Shown here: piece by piece, positions 24,858-31,578 of the stretch
How positions within the stretch are numbered: the first letter of the stretch is position 1
Layout: the number at the start of each line of letters is the position of its first letter
DNA from: Lentisphaeria bacterium UBA1732
GTDB lineage: Bacteria > Verrucomicrobiota > Lentisphaeria > Victivallales > UBA1829
Assembly (NCBI GenBank): GCA_002315855.1
Contig: DCIG01000062.1
Location: forward strand, 210-37,185
Direction: 5' to 3'
Length of the DNA stretch: 36,976 nt
Position numbers and translations under genes: made by a program
Notes under the pieces: model-generated
The model's database searches: none
The model's input: the letters and a program-made list of their open reading frames with translations, nothing else
Told to the model about the DNA's origin: nothing

Positions 24858-25322
24858 TTATGATTTGCGGGAGGTTGTTTTTGTTTGTCGGTTGAGATTA
24901 CGAACCAATGCTCGGAGTGCCCACTCATACACATCCGCTCCAAGCCCGCAAATCTGCGCAATGCAAACGGAAGCGGTCATGGACTGCTTCCGGTAATCGT
25001 CACGGGCCTGAATATTGCTCATGTGTACCTCAATCGCAGGAATCAATGCCGCTTCCAATGCGTCATGGATTGCAATGCTGGTATGCGTGTAGGCTGCCGG
25101 ATTGATGATGATTCCGTCCGTGCCGTCGCTCATCGCTTCCGCAATCGCATCGCAGATCCCTCCCTCATGATTGCTTTGAAAAAATGAGATTTCAACGCCC
25201 AGTTCAGCGGCAGTCGCCTGTAGCCCCGTTTCTATTTCCGGGAGCGTTTGCACACCATAAAATTCAGCTTTCCGGTGTCCCAGCAGCTGCATGTTCGGAC
25301 CGTTGATGACCAGTATTTTCAT
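24858..25322 (-). CDS. aroQ: Type II 3-dehydroquinate dehydratase AroQ
   Basis: The start at 25322 gives MKILVINGPN and 154 aa, the usual length; a longer TTG frame overlaps the promoter. GAAGGA lies about 10 nt upstream. Motifs are NGPNMQLLG, the flexible-lid Tyr22 in EFYG, FQSNHEGG, INPAAYTHTSIAIHDAL and EVHMSNIQARDDYR. It dehydrates 3-dehydroquinate in the shikimate pathway as a dodecamer. The lid has HRKAEFYG instead of the common RExP pattern. It heads the aroQ-accB-accC-asp23 operon. Confidence 0.95.
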   Translation of the reverse strand: MKILVINGPNMQLLGHRKAEFYGVQTLPEIETGLQATAAELGVEISFFQSNHEGGICDAIAEAMSDGTDGIIINPAAYTHTSIAIHDALEAALIPAIEVHMSNIQARDDYRKQSMTASVCIAQICGLGADVYEWALRALVRNLNRQTKTTSRKS

Positions 25323-25396
25323 TTTGGACGGTATCCTTCCTGAATTTGTCGACAGAAATGACTTTTTTTGTGAAAAAGCCAAAAAGGTACATTATA

Positions 25397-25424
25397 ACTA
25401 TAGCATAGGTTTTCACTTTTTCAA
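25397..25424 (-). promoter_or_regulatory. Promoter of the aroQ-acc-asp23 operon
   Basis: TTGAAA (25419-25424), then 16 nt, then TATAGT (25397-25402) preceded by TGC, an extended -10. A second TATAAT lies six bases further down (25391-25396). The predicted leader is about 65 nt. Confidence 0.55.
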
Positions 25425-25540
25425 GAAAACACTGTTATTTTCCCGAATACTCGGATTTTCATGAAAAAATGTCTTTTCCCCCTTCATTCCCAAATATCAC
25501 CATCCTTTCTTTTTTCTGCACTTACGACAACTCATTTCCC

Positions 25541-25564
25541 CGGATGGCGTTTGAAATCAGCTCT
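25541..25564. repeat. Copy E (right half) of the GAGCTGATTTC element
   Basis: CGGATGGCGTTTGAAATCAGCTC matches the right half of the copy upstream of galE; the left arm is not recognisable. The 569-bp aroQ-galE gap contains this, copies F-H and two promoters, and otherwise nothing I can support. Confidence 0.5.
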
Positions 25565-25669
25565 GCTGACGGCATCGTTCCTCGTCTTCCCTTTGCTCGT
25601 CTTCGCACCCCACGAAAATCCCCCCTCGTTTGGTTTCCGCAAAATAAAAAATTTTTTTCAAGCCGCCAT

Positions 25670-25698
25670 TTGTAAAAAATACTTTTATGGATTATCTT
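25670..25698 (+). promoter_or_regulatory. Promoter of galE
   Basis: TTGTAA (25670-25675), 17 nt, TATCTT (25693-25698). Transcription from about 25705 would carry repeat copies F, G and H in a leader of about 185 nt. Confidence 0.45.
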
Positions 25699-25709
25699 AT
25701 TACTCCCGG

Positions 25710-25750
25710 AACTGATTTCAAACTTGAAAACCGATTTCAAATTTGAAATA
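25710..25750. repeat. Copy F: two nested TTTCAAA/TTTGAAA palindromes
   Basis: AACTGATTTCAAACTTGAAA followed by GATTTCAAATTTGAAAT. Both are palindromes built from the family's arm core. Confidence 0.5.
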
Positions 25751-25781
25751 AAATCTGTTTCTTCTCCGTTTTTCACAATAA

Positions 25782-25822
25782 GTTGATTTCAAAAGCCATT
25801 GGCGGAATGATTTGAAATTAAC
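25782..25822. repeat. Copy G of the GAGCTGATTTC element
   Basis: The left arm GTTGATTTCAAA pairs with the right arm TTTGAAATTAAC (one G-U pair). The middle is AGCCATTGGCGGAATGA. Compared with the consensus, both arms have changed at the same stem position. Confidence 0.65.
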
Positions 25823-25828
25823 GCAATG

Positions 25829-25872
25829 GAGTTGATTTCAAAATCCTTTGCCGGGACGTTTGAAATCAGCTC
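25829..25872. repeat. Copy H of the GAGCTGATTTC element, next to the galE RBS
   Basis: GAGTTGATTTCAAAATCC...GACGTTTGAAATCAGCTC, about 44 bp. It ends eight bases before the AAGG ribosome binding site of galE. Confidence 0.7.
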
Positions 25873-25891
25873 TCAATATAAGGTTCTCCCC

Positions 25892-26911
25892 ATGAAAATT
25901 TTAGTAACCGGCGGTGCCGGATACATCGGAAGTCATACCTGCGTGGAACTCCTCCGAAAAGGTATGGAAGTCATCGTCGTCGACAATCTGTGCAACTCCA
26001 ATGAAGAAGCCCTGAAGCGCGTGGAGCAGATTACCGGCAAAAAAGTCGCTTTTTATCCGGCTGATGTCCGCGACCGTTCCGCGTTGGAACACATCTTCGC
26101 GGAAAACAGCATTGACTGCGTCATCCACTTTGCCGGGTTGAAAGCCGTCGGCGAATCCGTTGCCAAGCCGCTGGAATACTACGACAACAACCTCATTTCC
26201 ACCATCGTCCTTGCGGAAACCATGCGCAAATACGGAACGAAGAAAATCGTTTTCTCCTCCTCCGCCACGGTTTATTCCGGCGCAAACGAAATGCCCCTCC
26301 GCGAAGACAGCATCACCGGAAACTGCACCAATCCATACGGCTGGACAAAATACATGTCCGAGCAGATTCTCCGCGATATGGCAAAAGCCGATCCCGAATG
26401 CACCGTTGTCCTGCTCCGTTATTTCAACCCCGTCGGCGCTCACGCCAGCGGATTGATTGGCGAAGACCCCCGCGGGATTCCGAACAACCTGATGCCTTTC
26501 CTTGCTCAGGTCGCAGTGGGACGCCGCGATCATCTGAGTATTTTCGGCAATGACTACAATACCCCCGATGGAACAGGTGTCCGCGATTACATCCACGTGG
26601 TCGATCTCGCACGCGGTCATGTTGCCGCCATTGACTTCATGCAGAATGTCAAAGGTGAATTTGTCTTCAATCTCGGCACAGGCACGGGCTGCAGCGTCAT
26701 GGATATGGTGAAAACCTTTGAAAAAGCAAACGGCATAAAAATCCCGTATGAAATCGCCCCGCGCCGCCCCGGCGACCTCGCAATCTGCTACTCCTCCCCC
26801 GAAAAAAGTGCCAGAGAACTTGGCTGGAAAGCGGAATACAATTTGGAAGACATGTGCCGCGACTCTTGGAACTGGCAGAGCAAAAACCCCATGGGCTACA
26901 GCAGGAAATAA
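25892..26911 (+). CDS. galE: UDP-glucose 4-epimerase GalE
   Basis: The start at 25892 (AAGG about 9 nt upstream) yields 339 aa beginning MKILVTGGAGYIGSH, the NAD-binding Rossmann motif. The catalytic set is Ser124 in FSSSATVY and Tyr149/Lys153 in NPYGWTKYM. LRYFNPVGAH and RRPGD are the further family landmarks. It interconverts UDP-glucose and UDP-galactose for envelope glycans or galactose use. Frame continues upstream without a stop but would translate the repeat, so the short start is right. It is a single-gene unit with its own promoter and a strong terminator. Confidence 0.96.
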   Translation: MKILVTGGAGYIGSHTCVELLRKGMEVIVVDNLCNSNEEALKRVEQITGKKVAFYPADVRDRSALEHIFAENSIDCVIHFAGLKAVGESVAKPLEYYDNNLISTIVLAETMRKYGTKKIVFSSSATVYSGANEMPLREDSITGNCTNPYGWTKYMSEQILRDMAKADPECTVVLLRYFNPVGAHASGLIGEDPRGIPNNLMPFLAQVAVGRRDHLSIFGNDYNTPDGTGVRDYIHVVDLARGHVAAIDFMQNVKGEFVFNLGTGTGCSVMDMVKTFEKANGIKIPYEIAPRRPGDLAICYSSPEKSARELGWKAEYNLEDMCRDSWNWQSKNPMGYSRK

Positions 26912-26960
26912 GGACTTTCATCGCGCACCCGTAATCTGCGCCTTCCCCTCTTTTCCGAAA

Positions 26961-27006
26961 AAAATTTCAGGGAACGTTGCTTTTTTGGCATCGTTCCCTG
27001 TTTTTT
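26961..27006. terminator. Bidirectional terminator between galE and feoB
   Basis: CAGGGAACG (26968-26976) and CGTTCCCTG (26992-27000) form a perfect 9-bp stem. TTTTTT follows on the plus strand and an A-run precedes it, so it also ends in a U-tract for feoB on the minus strand. Confidence 0.85.
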
Positions 27007-27029
27007 CGTCAAACATTGGCTCCGTCGTT

Positions 27030-29339
27030 TTACAGCCCTGTCAGCATTGTTGTCCCGATTCTCAGCAGACTGCCCGTCTGATAGACGATCAGCGACAGCA
27101 GATACGCCAGAATAAACAATCCGCACGCGTCCGCTGTCATCAGTTTCCAGCTGTTCAGCTCCCGGCGAATCACCGCCAGCGTGGCAAAACACGGGATTGA
27201 CAGCAGACAGAAGAGCATGATGCAGAATCCCTGCAACGGCGAATAATTCCGGATCAGCTGTTCCCTCAGCGGAGCCGCGTCTTCTTCCGAATCGCCTGCC
27301 GCGTACAAAATCCCCATTTGTGCCACGAAAACCTCTTTTGCCGCAAGTCCGCTGATGGAGGCCGTAACGACTTTCCAGTCGAATCCCAGAGGACGGAACA
27401 TCGGCTCCAGAAATCTCCCCGCGCGTCCGGATATGGTGTATTCCATCTTCTCAATCTGGAGTTCACCCTCCAGACGCCTCAATTGACGGTTGCGTTCGCG
27501 AATCAGGTCCAGAACCTTCTTCATCTCCGGCGTCAATCTCTCCTCGTTCAGCACCTCCGTTTTCAGGTGAAAGAATGCTCCGGTCTTCTTCGCTTCCGCC
27601 AGCTCTTCCACGGGGAAAAGATTGGAGTCCTGCAAAAGCTGGAACTGCTCCTCCGTGGGCTGCATTGTGGTATGAATCAGCTCGATTTGCTGCTTGTAGT
27701 CCTGCTTGAAAACTTTCTTTTCGGGGAAGTGATTGCACAGATACAGCACGATGCTGGTCCCCAGAATGATGGTCCCAGCTTTCTGCAAATACGACTTGCC
27801 ACGGTCCCACATGTGCAGGAAGAGACTGTGCCAGGTCGGCATTCGGTACGGCGGCAGTTCCATCAGGTACACTTCGCCCTCCCCCTTGAACAGCGTCCGT
27901 TTCATCAGGAATGCGGCGACCAGCGCGATTGCCACCCCGATGAGATACATCAGCCACATCATGAATGCCTGATATTTCACCGCGAAAAATGCGGGTATGA
28001 TCAGCGCATAAATCGGCAGACGAGCACCGCAGCTCATCAGCGGCAGCACCAGTATGGTCGTTTTTCGGTCGCGTTCCGACTCAATCACGCGCGTCGCCAT
28101 GATAGCCGGCACATTGCATCCGAAGCCCAGCACCAGCGGCACAAACGAACGCCCCTGCAAGCCGAATCGGCGCATGATCCCGTCCATCACAAATGCCGCG
28201 CGCGACATATACCCGGAGTCTTCCAGCAGTGCGATTGCGAAGAAAAGAAACAGAATATTCGGCAGGAAAACCAGCACACCGCCCACACCGGCGATACATC
28301 CGTCAATCAGCATGTTCCGCAGCAGCGGCAGTGCCTCCGGCGACCAGATTGATTTCAAAGTGTCGCCCAGCCACGTGAAAAACGCCTCAATCCATCCCAT
28401 GAACGGCGCGGAGCACGTATACGTGAACCAGAACATCAAATACAGAATCAGCAGAAAGAGCGGCAGTCCCAGAAACTGATTGGTCATCACCGCATCGATT
28501 TTCCCGGAAATCTCCCGACGTTTCTCCTGGGTGAAGGTAATGCAGTCGCGGCAGGCTCCCGCCAGCATCGCATATCGCCGGTCTGCCATGAAGGTATCCG
28601 CATTGATGGCGTGTTTGTCCCACAGATGACGGATTTGCGCCTCCACTTCCCCGTATACCGGCTGAAAATCCTGGATTCGCATGACCGCCGTATCGTGTTC
28701 CAGCAGTTTGATTGCGAAAAATCGCGACGGTACATGGGCATAACGCTCCACATGGAGCGCATCGATTTTTTCGGAGACCGCGTTGACTGCATCATCGATG
28801 TCATGACCGTAAGTCAGCATTGGCACGCCGTGGTCGTCCAGTTCCGTCAGAGTGATGGCGAGCTGATTCAGCAGCGGCTGGACTCCGTCGGCGCGGGACC
28901 CCACTGTCTCCACAATCGGCGACCCGAAATATTTGGACAGTTTCGCAAAATCGTACTTCAGCCCCTTTTTCTTGGCGTCGTCCGACATGTTGAATGTCAG
29001 GAGCATCGGGATATGCAGTTCCGCAAGCTGCGTCGTCAGGTACAGACTGCGCCTCGGAATCGTGGAATCCACCACGTTCACGATCAAATCGATTCCCGGC
29101 TTCGTCAGCTCTTCAAATACCACATCTTCTTCCGGCGAGCTGGACGACAGCGAATACACCCCCGGCAAATCAATCAGCTCGATTTCCCAGTCCCCCAGCT
29201 TGAAACTGCCTGATTTGCTCTCCACCGTGACGCCGGGATAATTCCCTACATGCTGACGCGCCCCCGTGAGTGCATTGAATATACTGGTTTTTCCACAGTT
29301 CGGATTCCCCGCCAGCGCAATACGAAACTGTGTTTTCAT
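27030..29339 (-). CDS. feoB: Ferrous iron transporter FeoB
   Basis: A 769-aa FeoB with an N-terminal G domain: G1 GNPNCGKTS, switch region NYPGVTVE, G3 DLPGVYSL, G4 NMSD. The membrane part includes the conserved gate motif VLGFGCNVPAIMATR and the second Gate region ISGLAAKEVFVAQMG. Between the two gates is a charged loop of about 100 residues (DYKQQIELIHTTMQ...RQLRRLEGELQ) that is longer than in E. coli. It moves Fe2+ across the inner membrane under GTP control. GAGG is about 11 nt before the ATG. It starts just after the feoA stop. Confidence 0.97.
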   Translation of the reverse strand: MKTQFRIALAGNPNCGKTSIFNALTGARQHVGNYPGVTVESKSGSFKLGDWEIELIDLPGVYSLSSSSPEEDVVFEELTKPGIDLIVNVVDSTIPRRSLYLTTQLAELHIPMLLTFNMSDDAKKKGLKYDFAKLSKYFGSPIVETVGSRADGVQPLLNQLAITLTELDDHGVPMLTYGHDIDDAVNAVSEKIDALHVERYAHVPSRFFAIKLLEHDTAVMRIQDFQPVYGEVEAQIRHLWDKHAINADTFMADRRYAMLAGACRDCITFTQEKRREISGKIDAVMTNQFLGLPLFLLILYLMFWFTYTCSAPFMGWIEAFFTWLGDTLKSIWSPEALPLLRNMLIDGCIAGVGGVLVFLPNILFLFFAIALLEDSGYMSRAAFVMDGIMRRFGLQGRSFVPLVLGFGCNVPAIMATRVIESERDRKTTILVLPLMSCGARLPIYALIIPAFFAVKYQAFMMWLMYLIGVAIALVAAFLMKRTLFKGEGEVYLMELPPYRMPTWHSLFLHMWDRGKSYLQKAGTIILGTSIVLYLCNHFPEKKVFKQDYKQQIELIHTTMQPTEEQFQLLQDSNLFPVEELAEAKKTGAFFHLKTEVLNEERLTPEMKKVLDLIRERNRQLRRLEGELQIEKMEYTISGRAGRFLEPMFRPLGFDWKVVTASISGLAAKEVFVAQMGILYAAGDSEEDAAPLREQLIRNYSPLQGFCIMLFCLLSIPCFATLAVIRRELNSWKLMTADACGLFILAYLLSLIVYQTGSLLRIGTTMLTGL

Positions 29340-29341
29340 AT

Positions 29342-29656
29342 TTAGAGCGCCTCTTCCATCACGATTTCGTGAGCATCATCGCGGTGAAGTGCCATACTCG
29401 TTTCCATCACTTTCACCCGCAGAAGTCCGCCGAATGGCGCGTGTGCTTCCATCTGAAGCTCCGTACCCGGCACCAGTCCGATGTCCGCGAACTTCTTGCG
29501 TCCGCGCAGTTCCGGCATGATTTTCACAATCTTCGCAGTAGCCCCCACCGGGAGCTTGTCCAACGTCGTTTCGTGGGTGCTTCCGCAAATTTTGACGTCG
29601 ACTTCTTGAGCCTCTGTCTCTGCCGGGGTGCTTTTCTTTGAAAAATTGAGGTGCAT
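29342..29656 (-). CDS. feoA: FeoA-family iron transport protein
   Basis: A 104-aa protein from the ATG at 29656, for which GGGAAAGG is suitably spaced (about 9 nt). An ATG nine bases earlier would add MRG. The C-terminal 75 residues form the SH3-like FeoA domain (LDKLPVGATAKIVKI, RRKFADIGLVPGTELQMEAHAPFGG, HRDDAHEIVME-like end). The first 30 residues are an extra charged extension. FeoA is a cytoplasmic partner of FeoB. It is 2 nt from feoB, and a DtxR-like palindrome lies 55 nt upstream. Confidence 0.93.
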   Translation of the reverse strand: MHLNFSKKSTPAETEAQEVDVKICGSTHETTLDKLPVGATAKIVKIMPELRGRKKFADIGLVPGTELQMEAHAPFGGLLRVKVMETSMALHRDDAHEIVMEEAL

Positions 29657-29710
29657 TCCTCTCATCCTTTCCCATGGATTGTTTGTTTTTCTGCGGGTTC
29701 TTCTTTTTTC

Positions 29711-29734
29711 GTAAATTAGTTTAACCTAACTTAC
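29711..29734. promoter_or_regulatory. DtxR/IdeR-like metal-regulator operator upstream of feoAB
   Basis: GTAAATTAGTTTAACCTAACTTAC is a 24-bp imperfect palindrome (20 of 24 positions symmetrical; halves written as GTAAATTAGTTT and AACCTAACTTAC). The TTAG...CTAA core resembles DtxR/IdeR boxes (TTAGGTTAG...CTAACCTAA). Its place just before feoAB suggests iron-dependent control; no regulator gene is in view. Confidence 0.55.
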
Positions 29735-29742
29735 TCCTTCTA

Positions 29743-29819
29743 AAAAAAGAAACTCCTGAACTCATGCTCGTTCCTCGCTCACTTCGGTCTTTTTCTTGCG
29801 GTTCAGCGGTTTCTTTTTT
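29743..29819 (-). terminator. Large stem-loop, probable terminator of the TauE/SafE gene
   Basis: AAAAAAGAAACTCCTGAAC (29743-29761) and GTTCAGCGGTTTCTTTTTT (29801-29819) pair at 17 of 19 positions around a 39-base loop. Read on the minus strand the stem ends in a T-run, and the plus strand does too. It lies between the TauE/SafE gene and feoA. Confidence 0.55.
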
Positions 29820-29891
29820 TACCTCACATCTTAATATAGCACACTTTTTCGGAAAAACAATTAGGAAAGACTATTTTTTCGTTTTTTTCTT

Positions 29892-30833
29892 TCAATCCAT
29901 CATTCCTCCCGTCTTCGGATGCCGTTTCGCATACTCGCCGAATCCCAGAAGATACACCAGAAGCAGCACCGCAAACGAAATCATCACCCATCGGTTCAGC
30001 ACCGTCAATCCGCATAGTTTCAGAATCGTGTTGATGACCACGATGACCGAAATCACTGCGAAACTTTTGTGGATGTGCGTCGCGTAACCCATTGCATACA
30101 CCTGATTGTGCAGTTTCACGCCGAACGGAAATCCTGCCATGCCCCCCAGTGAAATCAGCACCGTCAGCACCAGCACACGCATTTGGAAACCGCCGTCCTC
30201 GAAAAGATACGTCGCCCCGCCCGTCAGCGTTGTTACCAGAAGCAGAATCCGTATTGCCACCGAGGTTTCTTTTTCGTTCACCTTGAACCCGCTGGACAAT
30301 ATCGGGCGCATCAGCACTGCCCCGCCTACTCCCAGCACAGAGCTGAACACCCCGGTCGCGAATCCTGCCAGCACGGCATTTACCGTGGCGCGCGTCCCGA
30401 ATTTCTGCCCCTCACCGCTGTGTTCCGCCGCAGGCCTGCTCATGCACGTCTGTATCCCGATTACAATCATCACACAGGCAAAAAGCACCATCAGGGCCGA
30501 TGCCCCGAACAATCTGTACATCACGCGGTTGATTGGCTGCCCCGCGAACGATGCCGCGAACGCCCCGGCTCCCATTGGCAGCACGATATTCCGTCCCAGA
30601 CTCCCTTTGCCCCACCCTATCGTGTTCGCCGTGCGAATCACGGTCGGCAGTGTGGACGGCACCATTTGCAGCAGGGCGATGCCCACGGCTTCCATCGGAG
30701 TTGTGCCGATCATCAGCATCACCGGCACGATCAGCCAGCCGCATCCTACCCCCCAGTATCCTCCGGCGAACATCCCGCCGAGCCCCACCAGCGGCCCTGC
30801 AATCAGAACCGCCGCATTGATTCCCTCAAACAT
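29892..30833 (-). CDS. TauE/SafE family (DUF81) membrane permease
   Basis: A 313-aa protein with about eight hydrophobic segments in two repeats. The N-terminal repeat has GLGGMFAGGYWGVGCGWLIVP and the second GFATGVFSSVLGVGGAVLMRPIL, the G-x-G-G-G/V-G signature loops of the TauE/SafE family. Members export sulfite, sulfonates or other organic acids; the substrate here is not evident. GAGGTGA is 8-9 nt before the ATG. It is a single-gene unit with its promoter at 31039-31067 and a 164-bp repeat element in its leader. Confidence 0.9.
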   Translation of the reverse strand: MFEGINAAVLIAGPLVGLGGMFAGGYWGVGCGWLIVPVMLMIGTTPMEAVGIALLQMVPSTLPTVIRTANTIGWGKGSLGRNIVLPMGAGAFAASFAGQPINRVMYRLFGASALMVLFACVMIVIGIQTCMSRPAAEHSGEGQKFGTRATVNAVLAGFATGVFSSVLGVGGAVLMRPILSSGFKVNEKETSVAIRILLLVTTLTGGATYLFEDGGFQMRVLVLTVLISLGGMAGFPFGVKLHNQVYAMGYATHIHKSFAVISVIVVINTILKLCGLTVLNRWVMISFAVLLLVYLLGFGEYAKRHPKTGGMMD

Positions 30834-30864
30834 CTCGTCTCACCTCGCAAATGATAAACGGAAA

Positions 30865-31028
30865 GAGCTGATTTCAAAAGTCATTGGCGGAAAGATTTGA
30901 TTGGAATATTCGCGCAGTTGGCGGACGTAGTTTGAGGTGGCTGCTTGGAACGCAACCTCCGAAAACGCTCTTCCGGCAAATGACGAAGAGATTTTCAAAG
31001 CTCCCGGCAGGACTTTTGAAATTAGCTC
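30865..31028. repeat. Long (MITE-like) copy of the GAGCTGATTTC element, copy B
   Basis: It begins GAGCTGATTTCAAAAGTC and ends GGACTTTTGAAATTAGCTC, giving terminal inverted repeats of about 18 bp. The inside shares AGTTTGAGG, CCTCCGAAAA and GCTCTTCCGGCA with copy A. A hairpin GAGGT...ACCTC here corresponds to GAGG...CCTC in copy A. Located between the promoter and start of the TauE/SafE gene. Confidence 0.75.
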
Positions 31029-31038
31029 GCAAAAATAT

Positions 31039-31067
31039 AATATACATCTTTTCACCCCCTTTTCCAA
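31039..31067 (-). promoter_or_regulatory. Promoter of the TauE/SafE gene
   Basis: TTGGAA (31062-31067), 17 nt, TATATT (31039-31044) on the minus strand. The leader of about 200 nt would contain the whole of repeat copy B. Confidence 0.5.
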
Positions 31068-31170
31068 TAAAACAACAGGTATTCACCACGATGTTCTTAC
31101 TTTTTAAACTCAAGTAATATTTTATCATGGTTGAGTTTTCCTTTTTCCTTAACGCTCCATCTATGGTGAA

Positions 31171-31199
31171 TTGACTGATTTTTTATTCGCCTGTACTAT
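31171..31199 (+). promoter_or_regulatory. Promoter of the small hydrophobic-protein gene
   Basis: TTGACT (31171-31176), 17 nt, TACTAT (31194-31199). Transcription would begin about 40 nt before the ATG at 31246. Confidence 0.55.
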
Positions 31200-31245
31200 G
31201 GTAAGTATATACGACCAACAAAGCTCTCTGAGCAGAAAGGCAAAC

Positions 31246-31500
31246 ATGAAAGACATTCTTTCCTTTATAATTGATTTTCTCCAGACCATGAACGCGGTGC
31301 ATCAAATATTGCAACCGTTTATCAATGTGATTACCATTATAATTGATTTTCTCCCCGAGAAATATCAGAAAACGAAATTCATTTGCCGTCTGAAAAAAAT
31401 CCTCAAGTTTCTCCGCTTCATTTCAAGGATTCTCGACATCATTTCATTGATTCTCCCATTCATCTCATTGATTCTCTCATTCATCTCTTCGCTTTCTTAA
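31246..31500 (+). CDS. Small Ile/Leu/Phe-rich protein of unknown function
   Basis: An 84-aa frame with a good promoter, AAAGG 5 nt before the ATG and a hairpin after the stop, so it is likely a real gene although I recognise no family. The sequence has two related hydrophobic segments (LSFIIDFLQ near residue 5 and ITIIIDFLP near 29), a basic middle (KYQKTKFICRLKKILKFLRFISR, about 40-62) and an Ile/Leu/Ser C-terminus (ILDIISLILPFISLILSFISSLS). The underlying DNA repeats ATAATTGATTTTCTCC twice and TCATTGATTCTC twice. It would insert in or lie on a membrane. Small size, hydrophobicity and cationic centre resemble membrane-active peptides or type I toxins, but that is only a resemblance. No partner gene is visible. 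Confidence 0.6.
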   Translation: MKDILSFIIDFLQTMNAVHQILQPFINVITIIIDFLPEKYQKTKFICRLKKILKFLRFISRILDIISLILPFISLILSFISSLS

Positions 31501-31513
31501 TATATGGAAATCA

Positions 31514-31543
31514 CGGCGGCACAGCATCACATCTGTACCGCCG
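31514..31543. terminator. Stem-loop between the small gene and GH51 gene
   Basis: CGGCGGCACAG and CTGTACCGCCG pair over 11 bp with one mismatch around eight bases. A T5 run comes only 13 bases later on the plus strand, so termination is possible but not textbook; it is placed to serve the two convergent genes. Confidence 0.45.
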
Positions 31544-31578
31544 CGGGATGACTGATTTTTCAGTATGTTCAGTTTTCC

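Noticed and set aside
25461..25715. 84-codon plus-strand frame in the aroQ-galE gap
   Set aside because: No SD; it crosses a repeat copy and the galE promoter, so it is more likely leader DNA.
25541..25872. Possible CRISPR array, because four related repeats lie close together
   Set aside because: Unit lengths and spacings are irregular, units are palindromic and diverged, and the same unit occurs singly elsewhere; no cas genes are present.
30106..30900. 264-codon plus-strand open frame opposite the TauE/SafE gene
   Set aside because: The minus-strand membrane protein has the family motifs, promoter and SD; the plus frame has none and runs into the repeat.
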